In this document: piece by piece, positions 1 through 15,006 of the stretch | Layout: every line of letters starts with the position of its first letter | Position numbering within the stretch: position 1 is the stretch's first letter | Source of the DNA: Campylorhamphus procurvoides | Taxonomy: Eukaryota > Chordata > Aves > Passeriformes > Dendrocolaptidae | Length of the DNA stretch: 64,000 bases | Assembly: GCA_013396655.1 (NCBI GenBank) | Contig: WBMV01004806.1 | Location: 113,081 to 177,080 of the forward strand | Reading direction: 5' to 3' | Notes under the pieces: model-generated | Databases searched by the model: none | The model's input: the letters and a program-made list of their open reading frames with translations, nothing else | What the model was told of the DNA's origin: nothing | Position numbers and translations under genes: made by a program

Positions 1-3000
1 TAAACAGCTCTCCAGCAGAAAAGTCTGCTAATGCACAGCTGCAGTACAAGAGGCTAAAGCTCCTGAGATCAGATCTAATGTAATTTAATCACTAAAAACA
101 TTTAATAGGACAACAGGTAAAAATACCTTCCTGTGCCTTGAAAAAAATCAGTTCCTTGAAAACTGAGCTGGGAGGAGATAGCCATGTCCCATTTCTCTCA
201 AAATCACACACAGCAGTGGACTCAAACTGAACTGGAAGTCAGAATATCTTACAAGTTCAGTGATACTGGAAAGATACTCGAGAGAGAATCACAACTGGTC
301 ATCAGGCTCTGAAGCTACTCACAGGAAGAGGAGCATCAAGTTTCAAGCAGGTTTATGCCCCCATCCCCTCAGCAGCTCACCAGAAATTTGTCCCTTATCT
401 CAGACTAGCAATCCAGTACACAGGAAAGCTCACTGGCTCTCCTGAAAGGGTTGTGTGGGAACTATAAACCAGATCTAGGCAGAAACTCCCTGAAAGAGTA
501 ATTTAATTCACTAAGTATTCCAAAGTTAGCTGTATGAGTTTTGAATACAATCAGTGTAGCTAAACAAAGCATGGCTCGTTAGAATTGTTTGTATTCTTAT
601 TCCAAGTTTCAAAGGACTACTAAGTGAGAAGGTGAACAGCATCTTATCAAGACTCAAGAACGAGCTGAGAGATAAGGCACAGTATTTGTATAAGTGACTG
701 AATCTAATTGTGGCAGAAGGTCATCAGTGCCACACCACAAAGGACCAGGCAGTTTCTTCTCCCCTCTAACCACACGTGTGTGTATTCAGGATGCCAGCTG
801 GCAGATCACAGCTGGCTGGGGAAGGACATTCCCCTGTCCAGTTCTGTCTTGTAACACAAGAAAAACACCTGCATTGACAGCACAGCCCAATGTATATTGA
901 TCCGTCAGGTCAAAGCTCAGTCTTCTCATGCTGTTGTGTGAGTCTCCTCAGCAAAAGGAAAAGTCACATGGAGTCATCAGACTTTCTAGGAAAACGGTGT
1001 TTATGAAACATTTTTAAATTCTGTATTTGTGAAAGCACTCAATCTTTAACTCACAGAATTATCCATATGCATTGAAATAATAACTCAGTTACAATTAATG
1101 CATACAGGCACTGGAGCACCTAATTAATGACCTGGAAGGAGATGAACAGTAGGCAGTGGTATCTTGTACAAAATAACATTTATGTTTTCCAAGAGCAAGC
1201 CAGGGGATTTCAGACAGATTCAACCAAGCGAGGTTGCTGGGCAGTGCAACAGCAGACAAGGCTTGATGCACAAACACCAAGTAAAATACAAAGGCAAACA
1301 GATTTGCTGCAGGTTTAGGCTAGGCACTCCTTGAGGAAACATCAGCTCCCCTGGAACAATTCAGTGGGGACCTCTGCTCAATCACAGCTTTAATCAACAA
1401 AATAAACATCGCTGAGCAGACATTTGACTACAAGGAAGAATAACTAATGCAAACACTTGTGCAATAGTGATGGCACTGCTTCAGTCTGGAATACATTTTG
1501 CAGTATTGAAGCCACCACCTCTGAATAAAGACACTGAAAAGAGGTAAAATTCATAGTCTGAAAGACTGGTGGAGAGACTTTCCTAAGAGACTTAAAAAGC
1601 AATTGCTACCCACAAAGGCTAAAAAGTATAATACAACAGTCATTGCAGGGAAGGTAGAGCATGAGACAGTATAGAAAAGAAAATATTTGATCATCTATAT
1701 AATCTGCTTTATTGACACAAGGTATCTCAAAGCAGAGAACTTCAAACTTCTCTGAAAGAGGGAACACTTATATAGACCAAAATGTACACAGCAATAAATA
1801 GGTAATACCTAAAGGGATCTCAAGTGTTATGTACAGATCATATCCAAATTCCAGACCCTCCCACAAAGCCATCTCCACAGCTCCCTGCAGGAAATCCAAT
1901 GAACGCGACTGATGGTTTCGGCTCCAAGGATGGCTTCAGGCACACACAGAATTCCATGGACTACACTGGTTATATCTGCCAGAAGTGCCCCCAGTCACAT
2001 GTGCATTTAGTGAAGGTCTTCCCTGTTTAAGTATTAGTTTCTCCAGATAAAAGGACTGAAGCCAGTATATTTTCCCTTCTTTCCTAAAGAAGTAAGAAGC
2101 ATCACATTCTCAAAAACATGCTCCTTCCCCAGGACCTCACAGCATCCTTCTCCCAGAGCAGCAAGGCAGTAGCAGCCATTCCCAAACTTCAGGTGTTGGG
2201 GTTTTGTTTTTGTTTTTAAAAGATCTAATTATATCTTGGGCAATGGCAAATACCATCCAAGATACCATAAATTTTAAAAGCTTAATATAGAATTTGAACA
2301 ATTGAAGATGAATCTACAATTGTAGAGAACAGAGTAAACCATCTGTGTTTATTTTAGATTAATGTGGTGGAGAAAAGAGTTTAATTTCATAACCACACTG
2401 GGAAGCATGTAGTGGAACTAATGGGCTTTTACAAGGGATTTTACAACCCCCAAATACAAAACTCTGGGCTTTAAGAGACTTACACACGGCCTGATCCATT
2501 AAATACTGCCCTAAATCACTCCCCATAGATTACTGGATACTGAGGGCAGTCCTGACTGAGCTCTTCAGAGGCAGTACTGCAAATGATCAGAACACAATTA
2601 TTAAAAATTATTACTGATGTGCTAATGATAGACTGCCTTAATATGGTTGTGGGAGGTGAAATGACTGGGGACAGCAGCAGGACAGAGAAGCAAATAACAG
2701 GAAATACACATCACCAAGCTACTCTCAGCTTTGTCCTTCTCTTTACCTCCTCTGGAAAACCCAATGAATCAGGGAAATACCTAACAAGTGAAAAGATCTG
2801 CAAGGCAAAAAAAAAAAAAATTAACAGTTGAAGCCAAAACTTACAATGAAAGCTTCCTAATCTCAAGCTATCTCAGCAACACATCTTCAGTAATTACCCA
2901 AAGACAAATCACCTCACTCTAAGTACAAGGGAAGCGACAGAAACTGCCAGGAAAAAGCTGCAGATAAAACAACTGTTACCTATTAGACTGGTCTCACAGC

Positions 3001-6000
3001 ACACATTCACCAACCCAGCCTCACCAGAGGGGTCTGCCTATTTTGTTTTAGTGCCAAACACATGAAAGATGTACTGAAAACTTAAGGACATCTCCACAAG
3101 AGATTTGGCACGTTTGATCGCAGAGTATTTCCCAACCTGGAAAGTCACCAAAGGCACAAGGGAAGAAGCAGCAGTGTGGTCTAAATTGGATGCTGTCATT
3201 CTGTCATCGGATCAGTTCAGCTGTTAACACCTCAGGTGTTTTATTACAGCTACCTCCTACAGCTGGGAAATGAAAAGCAGCACGAAACAAACAGGAGGTT
3301 GTGGTAGGTGTTCCTGAATCCGTGCCGGATGAGGTACTGACTGAGGGTGTAACTTTTAATGCCTCTGAAATCCATCTGCTCTGCACAACACTGGAATCAA
3401 GTACCACAAGAGAAACAAACAACATACAGGATAAAGTCAGTTTGTGTCCGATACTTGAAATCACTTGTACACTCAAACCTAGAGCTGCCAGCTCCAGAGG
3501 CTGCCACGTGCTCCCTGCTCCCTTTGTATCTGCCAGTTCAAACATGAAGGAAGAAAAAGAATCATAATCCCTCTTGGCCTCTTTCAGAGCTGTCTCTTGG
3601 AGATACTACTGTAGTGACACCAGCCAACTTGTCAATTTTGGCACAGACAGATCTCAGCCAGTACCAAAGAGGCCACTATGCTTTTTAATAAAGCCTGGAA
3701 AAGCACCAGAAAGCTGATCATTGCGACTCTGCTGGGGAAGATGACTGCACTTCTCACTGGAGTGTGACCCGGCCTCTCTGAGATAATACAAAGCTCTTTG
3801 GACATCATCTAGGGTAACGTAACCACAATCAGAAAGGAGTACAATCCCAAGAGCACTGTCACGTAATAATCAACATCCTCCAGAGAATAGCAAGGATGTA
3901 TATTCAATGACTTAGGAGACTGGCATGTTCAACATCTATAATCCAGATCATGTACTGTGAGAGTTAGCTCCTCCACATTTGAGACTGAGTACTACAGGAA
4001 GGCAGTAATATTTTTTTAACACTAAGCTAACATGACTTGTTACCGTATACTTTGTGACACAGAAGCTGAGGAAAGTGGTATTTGGCAAAGAAAGCTTTAA
4101 AAAACAAAATACCAAAGCATATGAATTTACATAAAAATGTTAAACATTAGCCTTTTGATGTTTATCCTCCCTTCTTAGCAAAGAAATGTCACGTCTGTGC
4201 AGAGTTTAAGGATGGGATTTTCAAAGAAAACCAAGGTAGGGAGCAAATATTAATCTAATTAAATAGGAATTGAACCCTTAACTCCCTGCTTTGAAAATTC
4301 CTGCCTAAAGCTCTGCAGAAAAAGTAACCCTTGTGCTAGTGTGTAAGAGCATATGACCAACCTAACAGCTATTTTAATTAAAAAGCACAGCCCTGCTGCC
4401 TGAAGAGCTTTTCTGCTCAAGACAAACATTTGCTGCTTAAGCTAGCTCCCAGTGCTGGAGTTCTTTGGTGGATCAGCTGTTAGCACACTGTGCTCCCCTT
4501 GAGACAAAGGTTGCCCGGATTTTAAAATATACAGTTCACTGGAGCCCTCTTTTCAGGAGAAAACAAAGCCTAAATAAATACAACTGCTATGGGAGTCTCA
4601 AAGACCCTCTGAAGTACTGCAAACTTCCCAGTGAGACAGGAGTCATTCTCAGCCAAGAAAAGCAAAAGCATTTACAGCATTTTATATTGCTAATCACTTT
4701 AGCATGCAAATTGTCAAGTCATCTTTCTTGACCCAAAGCTGCACAGGTTAGATCAGCAGAAAAAACAGGTGCATTTTAAACAAAGCTTTGTTTCTTTAGA
4801 TTAGTTGTAGTCTGGAATGAGTGAGTATCCTTTAAATTCTCAGGTGGCTTCAGCTGTGTCTGTGGAAGGACACCCTAGCCTCCCATATGACTTTACAGCC
4901 CTGGACTGCCATCACTTCCTCTGCATCTACTCACCCATGAGACTGCTTTGTGAATTTTAATTCCTGACCCCAGAGAAAAAAAAAGGAAAAAAAAAAGAAA
5001 GCAAGAAGAAGGAAAAGAAAAAGGGGTGGAAAAAAGTGGCTGTACAGGATTTTTTACTAGATTAGTGAGTTAAAGTGGCACACTCCAACAAGTACCAGAG
5101 CCAGCTCAGGGGAAGGTGGCTAGGAACAGGGAGAGAAAGCAAACCTTCCTCCTCAGACTACATGGGCCCATGAGGTTGGTTTAACTCCTGCAGAACAGCA
5201 GCCCAAAGCAGAGTCTTCACATGGCACAGACATTAGCCAGGATTTTTGGCTAATTTTGACTCAAATCACTCACACACCAAATTCTCTGCCCTGTCATGCA
5301 CAGAGGAATAGATTTCAGTCTTTCACAAAAGCATCCAGGTCTCTTTCCAAGAAACAGTGGAGCTCTGTTACACATCTGCAACACTGTGCTTTGAAATGAC
5401 CCAAAAAACACTGGTTTTAACAAAGGACTTATCCTGGGACAATATAAAGTCATCCTTAAACAAACAGGCAATCAGTTAACATTCAGCAACAGGAAATATC
5501 TGGGGCAGTTTCGCACAAACATCCAAGAGTGTCTTGTCAGTTACAAATTTATGAGGTTGATGATCACTGCAACCATATGAAACAGGAGAACTTGAAGGTG
5601 ACAAAAACATCAGCGACAAGCAGGAATTTCTCGTCATTGTTTTTGAAAGGCAAGATTTTATCTTTCCGGAAAAAGCAGCAAAATGAGAATGAGAAGGCAG
5701 GCACTTCAACAAAAAAGGAGCAGTGAGCTCTGTTTGAGGAGCAGGAAACAGGACCAAAAGCAAACAGCATCACAAAAGGTGGGAGTAAGTAAAAAAAGTA
5801 CTTTTTTTTTAAAAATGCATAGCTATGTAGTCCAGGCTACCACCTGCCAGAGAATTACAACAGGCAGATGGTTACCAAAAGGAACTGGGACAGATTCTAT
5901 TTCAGTAAAGGATGCTTCAATATTACTTTACACTAAACTTTTCTTCGTTGGATACAGTACAGCTTCTTGAATTTTCTAGCAAGGAATGGGACTGGTTTCT

Positions 6001-8550
6001 CCATGCCATGAAGCACAAACTGCATTAAGAAACACAACAGAGCATGATTCAGAAAGATTAAATAAAGACTAAAGCTGCAAACAGACAAACAAACTTCCCC
6101 AAGATTAGTTTACAAGTATTTCAAAGAAGGGACTGTTACAAAGACAGCGCATCAACACTGTTAGGTATTTTTAGAAAATTTAGCATCCTTTTCAGTTTAG
6201 GCTGATGTTTACTTATGGATGTGTATTTGGGGTCTTTTTTATTTTTTTATTTTTAAGCAGTACACAATGTGCTCTAACCTCAAGGTCTCACGGGATGGTT
6301 TTGATTTCCTGAAGTGTTCATTCACATGGTTTGACACTACTGGGCTGTAACATTTATCAGGACAGACTCCAAAAGAGTTGTCTGCTCAGCTCTCCCCTCT
6401 TCACTTACCTTAGAGATGATTTAAAATGTTATAAATCCCCTTTGTGCAGTTTACTCTTGAAAAAAATAAGTCATCTCTCTCTCCAAACTATTCCAGAAGT
6501 TCTCCATCCACCTTCCCTGTTTTGTGCCCTGCCTCAGTGTCACCCCTCATGTCTCCAAGCTGGACATACTGTTTTCTTACACCTCCTTGGTCTCTATTTG
6601 AACACAGGAAAGGGACTGATGCAATTTCTTTCAAGAAAAAGCTACTGAGATGACAGAGAAGAGTCATAGAAACTGGCACTGTTCATTTCAGACAGGACAG
6701 TTCAGTTCCCCAAAGGCTGTAATCTTCATTATTCAAACAACCAAGCTGCTGTTTCCTAAATTGCGAGATCATTTCCAAACTGACCTAAGTCTAGAAAGAC
6801 AGTGGCCTTGAGAACCCATCACCCAAAACCACTGCTGCACTGATAACCTTAACTGCACCACAAAGGCAATTCTCAGAAAGCCCATTCCAGTACATTGTGT
6901 TAGAAAGCCATGGGAACGTAAGGCTTGGGGAGTTCCTCTGTTTCCAGGGTTTCCCTGGAGGGAAGCATACTTCACACACACAGGGTTTTCTGGAGAGACT
7001 GTCCACACAGAAGAAAGATGGTGCAAGACTAGGCCACAGCACAGGTCCAATGATTTTTCCCAGTCTTTATGGGCTGGTCAGAGTCCATAAGAGGTTCAGA
7101 GAGGGAACCACCACAACTGCATTGCAAAAAACTTCAGTGGTTGATCCGGGAGACAATCTACCACAAAACCAGAGTCACAGCCTATTACCACCAAGCTCTC
7201 TTCCAGGTGAGTTGCAGAAGTCATCACTAGCTGACAGCAGACCTTCACCCAAATCCTGTACACCAAGTTAAATTTATGACAGCAAAATAATCCCTTGCAG
7301 ATTATACACTCATGACTATCATATCATCTATGCTTGGGAATAAACCTGAGATTAATTTGCTACTGACAGATGCTAGAAGTCATAACAAGGTTTATAATTC
7401 CTGTGGTGTGCAGCAGGATTTAGGGTCACTATGAGTTTGTTGTCTCCACACCCAAGTTCTCTTCATGCTTTCCTTTACAGGTTTCACTTTCCACGTGCTT
7501 TAAGGACATGGAGAAGCAGCACAGAAGCAAGGACACTTGCTCATTGAGGGGAGGACTCATTCTCTCCTGTTTACACCTAGTTTCACAGAGCTATGCAAGT
7601 TGTGGTGCACTTCACTCTTTTTTGTGGTTTTAACTTCATTTAAGAATATATAATGGTTTTAAATTAATAAAGGTTCTTAACTAGCAGTCTCCTTTGCAGT
7701 TAATGTCTCACTGTTTATGACAAGAATGAATGCTCTCTGAGGAAAAAAGTATTTTCAAAGCCAGTTTTAGGTCTGTTTTTTTACCTACAAGTTTGAAAGA
7801 AGGGCAAACCCATACTCAACTGAAAAGCACACCAGCTAAGAATCACTACTATGACTCAAAAGAAACTCACCCCACAACCGGAGGTATTTGTTTATTTTTG
7901 AGGTATGGAGACATTTTGCAACTAAATATGACACTGAGTTTCCTGTAAGCTGCTTCCTTACATCATGCATAACACTTTCTTGAAATTCACACTTTTTTCC
8001 CCTACAGACTCAGAGTAAAACAGACTCATTTATGAAGCAAAAGTAGCTTTGCTATGCCAGATAAAAATCAATCAGGCAGGAAAATAATAGTAGCAAAACC
8101 TTTAGCTTCTCATACATATGCTTCTCTCCCCTCTTTTCCTCCTTTCAGATTTGTCCTGGTCCTCAGCAGCATTACTATTAGCTACATGACCTTTATCCCA
8201 GGTTACAAATACCCCCCAAAATGTATCAGCAAAGAGCTGCTATGTGCACACACCTGTTAACAGCAAAGCCATGCTTGGTACTTTTGGAAAAGATATATTC
8301 CCTTACAAAGTAATCAATATGAGAAGTGCAGCTCAGGAATCACAGTACCTCTCTGCCAAATCCATGCATGTATGCCTGCAATACTGCAATGGCAAACAGC
8401 CCTCTGTTGTGCTGGCTTTGATGCAGTTTTCTTTTAAGGGTTGCACTGACATCTGCCCCCCAGGCTGCAGCAACAGGCACAGACTGCTCTGCATTCAGCT
8501 GTTCATTAGAGGAGGCCACAAGCCCTGTGTTTGTTTCCCACAGCACATAC
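1..8550 (-). other. NOTCH2: NOTCH2 intron 5 (part), no exon seen
   Basis: This is the part of the intron downstream of NOTCH2 exon 5; it runs off the window at position 1. I looked on the minus strand for the next expected exon (EGF 8-9, about 234 bases in vertebrate NOTCH2) and found no cysteine-rich EGF-like reading frame, so the intron is longer than 8.5 kb. The stretch is AT-rich and unique-looking. It has scattered homopolymers (A14 at 2807-2820, T-rich 6233-6258) and a purine tract at about 4974-5035. Nothing else in it could be assigned. Confidence 0.8.
4974..5035. repeat. Purine-rich low-complexity tract
   Basis: An almost uninterrupted run of A with interspersed G on the plus strand (polypurine/polypyrimidine) inside NOTCH2 intron 5. 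It is a simple low-complexity tract with no coding content. In the sense (minus) strand it is a long pyrimidine run, but no exon follows it at splice distance. Confidence 0.7.
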
Positions 8551-8673
8551 CTGTCCACTGGGGCGGGCAGCGGCAGTTGTAGGTGTTCACACCATCCACA
8601 CAGATCCCCCCATTCAGGCACTTGTGATTCGGGCAGTCGTCAACGTTGTGTCCACAGACTGTTCCCTCGAAAC
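8551..8673 (-). CDS. NOTCH2: NOTCH2 exon 5 (EGF repeat 7)
   Basis: Coding exon of the Notch2 receptor, a single-pass cell-surface receptor for Delta/Jagged ligands. Its intracellular domain is released on activation and drives RBPJ-dependent transcription. The exon is 123 bases, the length I recall for vertebrate NOTCH2 exon 5. It starts after a CAG acceptor (8674-8676) in phase 1, completing the glycine split with exon 4, and ends at an ACAG/GTATGT donor. It encodes the end of EGF 6 (GFEGTVC) and most of EGF 7, including NVDDCPN, the calcium-binding-type start, CLNGGIC, and the CPPQWTG end. The family O-fucose position (serine/threonine before the third cysteine) is isoleucine here, so EGF 7 should not be O-fucosylated; from memory human NOTCH2 has valine there. 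Reading frame and cysteines are intact. Confidence 0.97.
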
Positions 8674-11600
8674 CTGGACAAAGCACAGACACAGCAGAAT
8701 GAAACTGGCTTCCAACTTCTTTTGAGGAGAATTCACCCTTCATGCCGCTTCCCCTCTTTTTTTTTCCCTTAAACATTTACCCTGTTAACCTAATCCTGAG
8801 GAGCCTCCACGTAGCACGTCGAGCAGAGACTTTGTTGAATGCCTCTGCAAATAGCATGCAGGTCAGATGACACAGTTAAAACACTACTACCGTGGGTAGA
8901 TGGCCAAACGTGTTTTCACAACCAAAAAGACAGAGGGATTTTCCCTTTAAGTGACTAAGAAGCATTAAAAGCAAACAAAATGAAGACCAAGACAGTTTAC
9001 TATGAGATTGTCACTGTCCACCAAGCAGCAGTTAGAGCATCAGCCAGGACAAGTTTTTCCCATGGCAAAAAAGTGCCTGGTGTTCACTTCATGAATAGCT
9101 CAGCACAGTCTGCCTTGACTACGTCAAAGAAAGATCTTTTATGCTTTGAAAACGAGCTTCTAAAGTCCTGATCTGGCTCTCTTCAGTGTTAGACAAGTCA
9201 AATCAATCACCAAATCAGCCACCACCCATGCAATGCTTACAACCTAAGCCCTGACCAAAAAGCAGAAACCAGGTACCCTTCCCCAGTGAAAATCCAGGCT
9301 CCTAATGAACATGGCAACAGACTAATTATCCTTGCTAGATCTCCCTCTCCTTTTCAAAGAAGAGGAGACTTTAGGGAAGGGAGCTGTCAATGATCAGTCT
9401 TCCCCTTGATTTCCCCTGCTGACTTAGTTCATTAAATAAACCTGCCATTTCTGCTAGATGAGAGAGCTATTTATCAAAGCACAAGTGGATGCATGCTAAT
9501 GTGGATGAAGTAAATGATTCCAGAACACACATGTTAATTTAAAACATCAGCTCTGCCTCTTCACTGCTTTGGAATGTAATATTAACATGACACAGTTCTC
9601 TCATCCAAAATTATGCTTTAACCCCTCTACTTTTGATGCCCTGTTCCAGACACTTCCATAACATCTGTGTCAAGTCACACAGACCCTCTAAGCAACATCT
9701 GGTCCAATGCAAATCATGTTGTGTGGCAGATGAGACAGACTATAAAGCTCTGAGGCAGCTTCTCCAGTCTACTACTACTCTCAAGAGATTTGAGGTGTTT
9801 GTGTGCATTCCCATCTCTTGAATTTCTCCAGCTCTACAGGAAAGAGTCAGAAGTGATGAGAAGTGCTGTTGCCAAGCCACATCAAGTGCATTGGCATCCA
9901 TCAGCAAGGAACAACACTCAACATAAAAACCTCAAAGACCAAAACCCAAACCAAAAGAACAAGACCTTCAATATCACCCTCTCCCTTCAAAGCCGTCCTG
10001 AGCTCTACTCCAGACCCTAGAAATTTCATGGCATGAAAAGCTTCATGGGAAGCTTAAAACTAAGAGGAAATATAACATGATAAGCCTGAATCCTAATCAT
10101 TACAGCAGCACCTTCCTGGCAAAAGGTACTGAGGAACAATTATCAAGGAATTCAATTGGTATCAGATCCCTATGTTTGAAACTATATCAAGCTACCAAGC
10201 ATGAGCAAAGGCTCAGCTGTAAAACACAGGGGTGTTCTATCAGCTTGTGTTTCAACTTGAGGGGAATTGTCCTACTGACCACAGATTGCACTCACACCAG
10301 CACGTGATCAGGACGGAAATACACCCAGAACCACAAAGACAAAAGGGTTAAGTTGTTATCCCTTCAGTACTAACAACATGAAGACCCATCCCACTTTCTA
10401 GTAAATGAACTCCTGACAGCAAGCATTTATTTAAAACAGAACTTCAGTGTACTTCATGCAAACTTAAAGTGGCCCAGTGATTTTGAAAAATAATAAAACA
10501 TGGAAGTCACCCAATACTAAAACCCTGCCAAGCCATTGTATATTTTCCCATTTTAACCAGTTATACTGCCACCTAAGAGTTGGTCCTCAAGCATCTCATA
10601 CAAATGTAGAAAACCACTAATCCCACACTAAACACTGGGGGATAGCGATAGTGACAGTATAACAGGCAAGAAAAAGAGCTTTCAAAAAGTAAAAGCAATG
10701 CAGTAAAAAAGGCTCAAGAGAAATGACACAGCCAAGTGTGCTCAGTCAAAAGACATCTCCAAAGGAAAGGGAATTAGGAAGGCTTGAAACAGTGATGAGG
10801 ACACTATTTTGAGCGCACAGCTGAAGAAAACACACGTTTCTTTTTTTTGTAACTTCCCAACTCCCGAATTCCCTTTAAATTTGTCTGAAGAACAACTTTA
10901 TCTTAGTTCCAGAACACCTACAAGCTGTAAAAGGTGATTTTTGTGTCCTCTTCAAGTCCCAGTGACACAGCAACATTGCAATCTGATTAATTTGTACATA
11001 AAAGTGTCCTTGTCCTAGTGAAGTTTAGATTTCATTCTCAAAAATCAGTCCTTTAGAATCATGGTCGCCTGTGCCAACGCACCTACATTTGAGCACAACA
11101 AGCATGAAGCTGCTCTGAGATACATGAGCTTTTCCCTAGCTGGATCCCAGGATCTAGTACATCCCCAATATAACCTGATTCTTTTCCAGAAAGCCACAGA
11201 GTTCACTGTTTTGATGTATTTGGACACCTGACTCTGTTTCCTGTTCCCCCCTGTGCTGGGACTCACATGTTGGCCTTTGCTTTCCCCCTGCACGAGAATA
11301 GCTTGCAATGTACATCCTGACTTTTGCTCCGTATCTCCAAGAACATCAAACTCAGGAATGAGAACCTCAAGGGGAAAAGCATTCCCACTGTGAACAGCAT
11401 GTTGTTCCTTCCCTAGTACACTGACTGACACAAGTAGATAACTTTATTCCTCTGTCATCTGAAATCTCCACCCATTCCAGTGCACTAGATCCAGCTCCCT
11501 CCAAATCTCACTCCTTAGCCTTATTTCAACCTATTAAATTACACTTCCAACTTTCTGCAGGACCAATTAGTAATGGGGACAGGAAATCACACCTGAACAA

Positions 11601-14600
11601 AAATGTAAAGTTGCTGCCAGACTTCGGGCCTGCTGAAGGGAAACTAGTGATGTAGACTGCTAAAACTGAGCAGGGCTGCTGCAGGTAAGAGAGCCAACTT
11701 ATCTAGAACACAGGAGCCATCTGGTACCCCAAGGCTGCTGCCACGGAGAACCTCGTAACCCACAGAAAGGTGCTCATCTCCAAAGCCCAGTGAGCAGAGT
11801 CATCCCACCATGGAAATTCAGGATGTGTTAGAGCCCATCCCTGATGCTCACCGCACAGCATGGTGTGACACTCTGCTAGGAACCAGCGTGAGCTTACTTC
11901 CTCTTCCCAGGAAGTGTTCCAGCTCTCATAAACAGCCTGCTCCAGCTTGACAGATCGTTTCCTGAACAAGCCCTTGGAATTCCCTAGGGTCCTTATCTTA
12001 GTTAATGGGTAATTATTTTGATGGATAACAATGAATAATCACTTGCCCAGCTAAGAACTTCCTCTATTGACTTGTTTAACATTCCATTAAAGGTTAGTTG
12101 CCAAATGAACTCCTTTTTTGTCAAATATTTATAACTACAAGCCCATTCTTATATTTAAAGGAGTTACTAATGCTGCAGGTTAAGTTGCTTTCAAGGAAAT
12201 TTTTTTTTCACTACTACTCTGTTATGATTGACCTAACACACTCACTTGTCTACAGTCCTGCTTCCAGCTAAATCAACAAAGCCCAGAGGAAAAATGATTA
12301 CACCAGACAGATAGAAAACAGAAGGTTACCTTTCAGACAGATGCAACACTGACTGCACATGTAACTTCACTTTACACTTGCCACCAAAGGCTGACTTAAC
12401 ACACATGACTTCATGAATTACCTAATGCACGATTTGTGTACATCCCCAAGTGACATGGGGACCTGGGAGTTTAAAATAGCAACTGGAGTACACAGTACAT
12501 AAACAGTACTTGTGTGACAGTAGAAAAAGCTACTGTGATGTGTAACTCCAGTTTTTCCTAAGTTTTTCCTACATTTTCAAGCTCTCGTTCTCATGCATCT
12601 GCACTTACAAGAAATTAAATTCACTGAAAACATCTACAGGAAACAAGAACCTATTTCAGGGCCAGTCCAAGAGTAGCTTAATTATGCCTAAATTGCTGCT
12701 TGCACTGTTTCTTCAAAGTAGTTTTACAGGTCACAAGATGCAAAATCATATCCCAAACCACTGTAGCAGTTCAAGATCTAACTGCCTCCTGCATCTTGTG
12801 GCTGTAACACTGAGCGATGGCAACATCCTAAAGCAGTCCAGAAGGGCTAGAGCAATTCCATTTATAGTCACAGTATTATCGGCATTGCTCCAATTCAGAG
12901 AGGGAGGCTAAAGAGGAATTTCTAGTCCATAACCTTGGCACTCTCTTCCAGAGGAGCAGGCCTTGTTCACATCCTCCCTAGGTGTGAAAGGCCACCATTT
13001 CTCTTCTCTTTCTGTTGACCTTTCCTTCCCAGACAGAACCTTTTCCAACACTTCAGAAATTTTGCTCTGCACTAAGGGGGAAGACATGGCTGGGTGCCTT
13101 TCCTTTATCAGAGTGTAATGTAAGCATTTGGGCCTCTCCAACAGCTCCCTTTTTTGCTGTTTTTCAAATGACTAGTTTTAAAAAAATCAAGCTAGCAAAA
13201 TAGCATGGCCAACTTAAACAAATACAGGAAATAGAGAAGTGAAGGCTCTCAAACCTGCATTAACTCAACTCCACTACACACATTGTGTAGCAAGTCAAAA
13301 AAAGCAGCTAATAATCCAAAATGTGTGAGCAGTGTAGGTGTGTAGCTGTTACTATAGTAATCTCATTTTCATTTCCTGACCATAGTTCAGCCAGCCCACA
13401 CACTTGTCTAAGGGAAAATCTGCTCCTACTCAGCCTCATGTCCCTGTAAGGGAATCACTAAAGCAAACTGTCTTACCAGCTTTACAGGATCAAGTCCTTC
13501 TAACTTCATCTTTCCCTCTTCATTCCCCAACCACACTGCTCCCTTAAAGTCTTTGAACTGGCTAAACAGACCTGACTTCCAGAAAATTCTGAACTTCTGA
13601 TCATGACTGTTAATCCAGAGATACTTTATAATTTCATTTTAAAAAGATGCAAAGTAGAAAAGCAGTAAATTCCCCAAAAAGCTACTGTTAGTTGACACAG
13701 TTGTTTTCAAAGCACTCTTTCTTCAAGCATAGTTAGAAATAATTGCTTTGAAAAATAAAGATCCATCCTTCTATTTTAAGATCGACTTTGCTAAATTCTT
13801 CAGAGGCACATGCTTGCTCAAACAACCCAGGAAGTTGTTGTGGAGTCACTTGCTAAGGTTGGCAATGTACATTTAAGGTCACTTGAGCCAACACCTCAAG
13901 AACAGGTCTCCAAAACGACAACATTTTTCACAAGTTCTGAATGCTCTTTCCACACATACCTGTGACTCTAAACAATCCTCACGAGAACACAGTCACTCTA
14001 TATTCGACCTAAACAGTGTATGGCAGCTACATCTTTTACATAAATAACAACAGAGAAATGCTTAAGGGGAGAGTTTACTTTTCCAGATTACCACACACCA
14101 AGCGCTTGTATGCCAGACTGCAATACACTTAAGTAGGAAGTCTAGTCAAAAGCATTTCCAAACAATCAGTTTCCCATGGAGTTGAATTACTCAGTAAAAA
14201 AAATATCAGCCTAAAAATACCCTGATGTGCAAAGACAACTAGCACTGCTCTGTGGTCAAGTACAACAAGTGGACAGGGAGCAGGAGGGATGAGACCACCA
14301 GGGCCCCAACCAGGTGACATAAGGTCATGTGTAGAGATGGGTGCCTTGGTGGCTGGAGCCCAGCTTGACACACAAAACCAATACAGCCTGTGATCCTGAG
14401 CAAGCACATCCCCCCTGCTGTGGATGGGCTATGGGCAGCCAACAGCATCAGAAAACAAGCAAACATAATTTATCTGGAGACAAAAAGGGTGTGGTGAGTT
14501 GAAAATGATATCTTGTTAGAATTGGAGGAACTGAAGAAGAAAAAAGGAAGATAATAGAATCTAGTGTGTTTTAGGGGTAAAGACAGACCAGGAGAAAGAC

Positions 14601-15006
14601 ATATATTCATTCCAACACTGAGGTTGACTGTGGCCTTTACTGACACAAAACTATGTATTTATAGAGGTTTATGTTAACAGAATCTTGCATTCCAAACGGG
14701 CATTAGGAGATACCACCCTGGTCTCCTTGAATCTACCTCATAGTTCTTACCTATTTGATTCTCTGCTTCTAATTGGCTTCCAACTAAATTTGCCATTCTA
14801 GCTGCCTTCCCTGTCCTTCTCTTCCACATCACAAAATCCCAACACTCAGAAATTACATCTTAGCAGAGCTTCCCACCTTGCTGAGCTTTCTCCCTTCCAC
14901 TACACACATATCACACAGAAACTCCAAGGGAAGTTTTCAGAAGGACACAGACAGGAGCACAGGGACAGGACTACAAAACCAAGCACTTTGCAGCATCGCC
15001 ATTTAC
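8674..15006 (-). other. NOTCH2: NOTCH2 intron 4
   Basis: Intron of 6.3 kb between the EGF 4-6 exon and the EGF 7 exon. It begins GTAAAT next to exon 4 and ends in a CAG acceptor next to exon 5. It is AT-rich with no recognisable coding frame. An 11-base inverted repeat (12732-12742 and 12790-12800) is present but is within chance expectation. No transposon with a clear end was recognised. Confidence 0.85.

Noticed and set aside
454..461. TGTGGGAA, a second-tier RBPJ motif in NOTCH2 intron 5.
   Set aside because: An isolated eight-base match with no supporting context; several are expected by chance.
12732..12800. An 11-base perfect inverted repeat (CACAAGATGCA ... TGCATCTTGTG) with a 47-base loop.
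   Set aside because: About one such pair at this spacing is expected by chance in 64 kb. No target-site duplication or pre-miRNA-like extended stem was seen.
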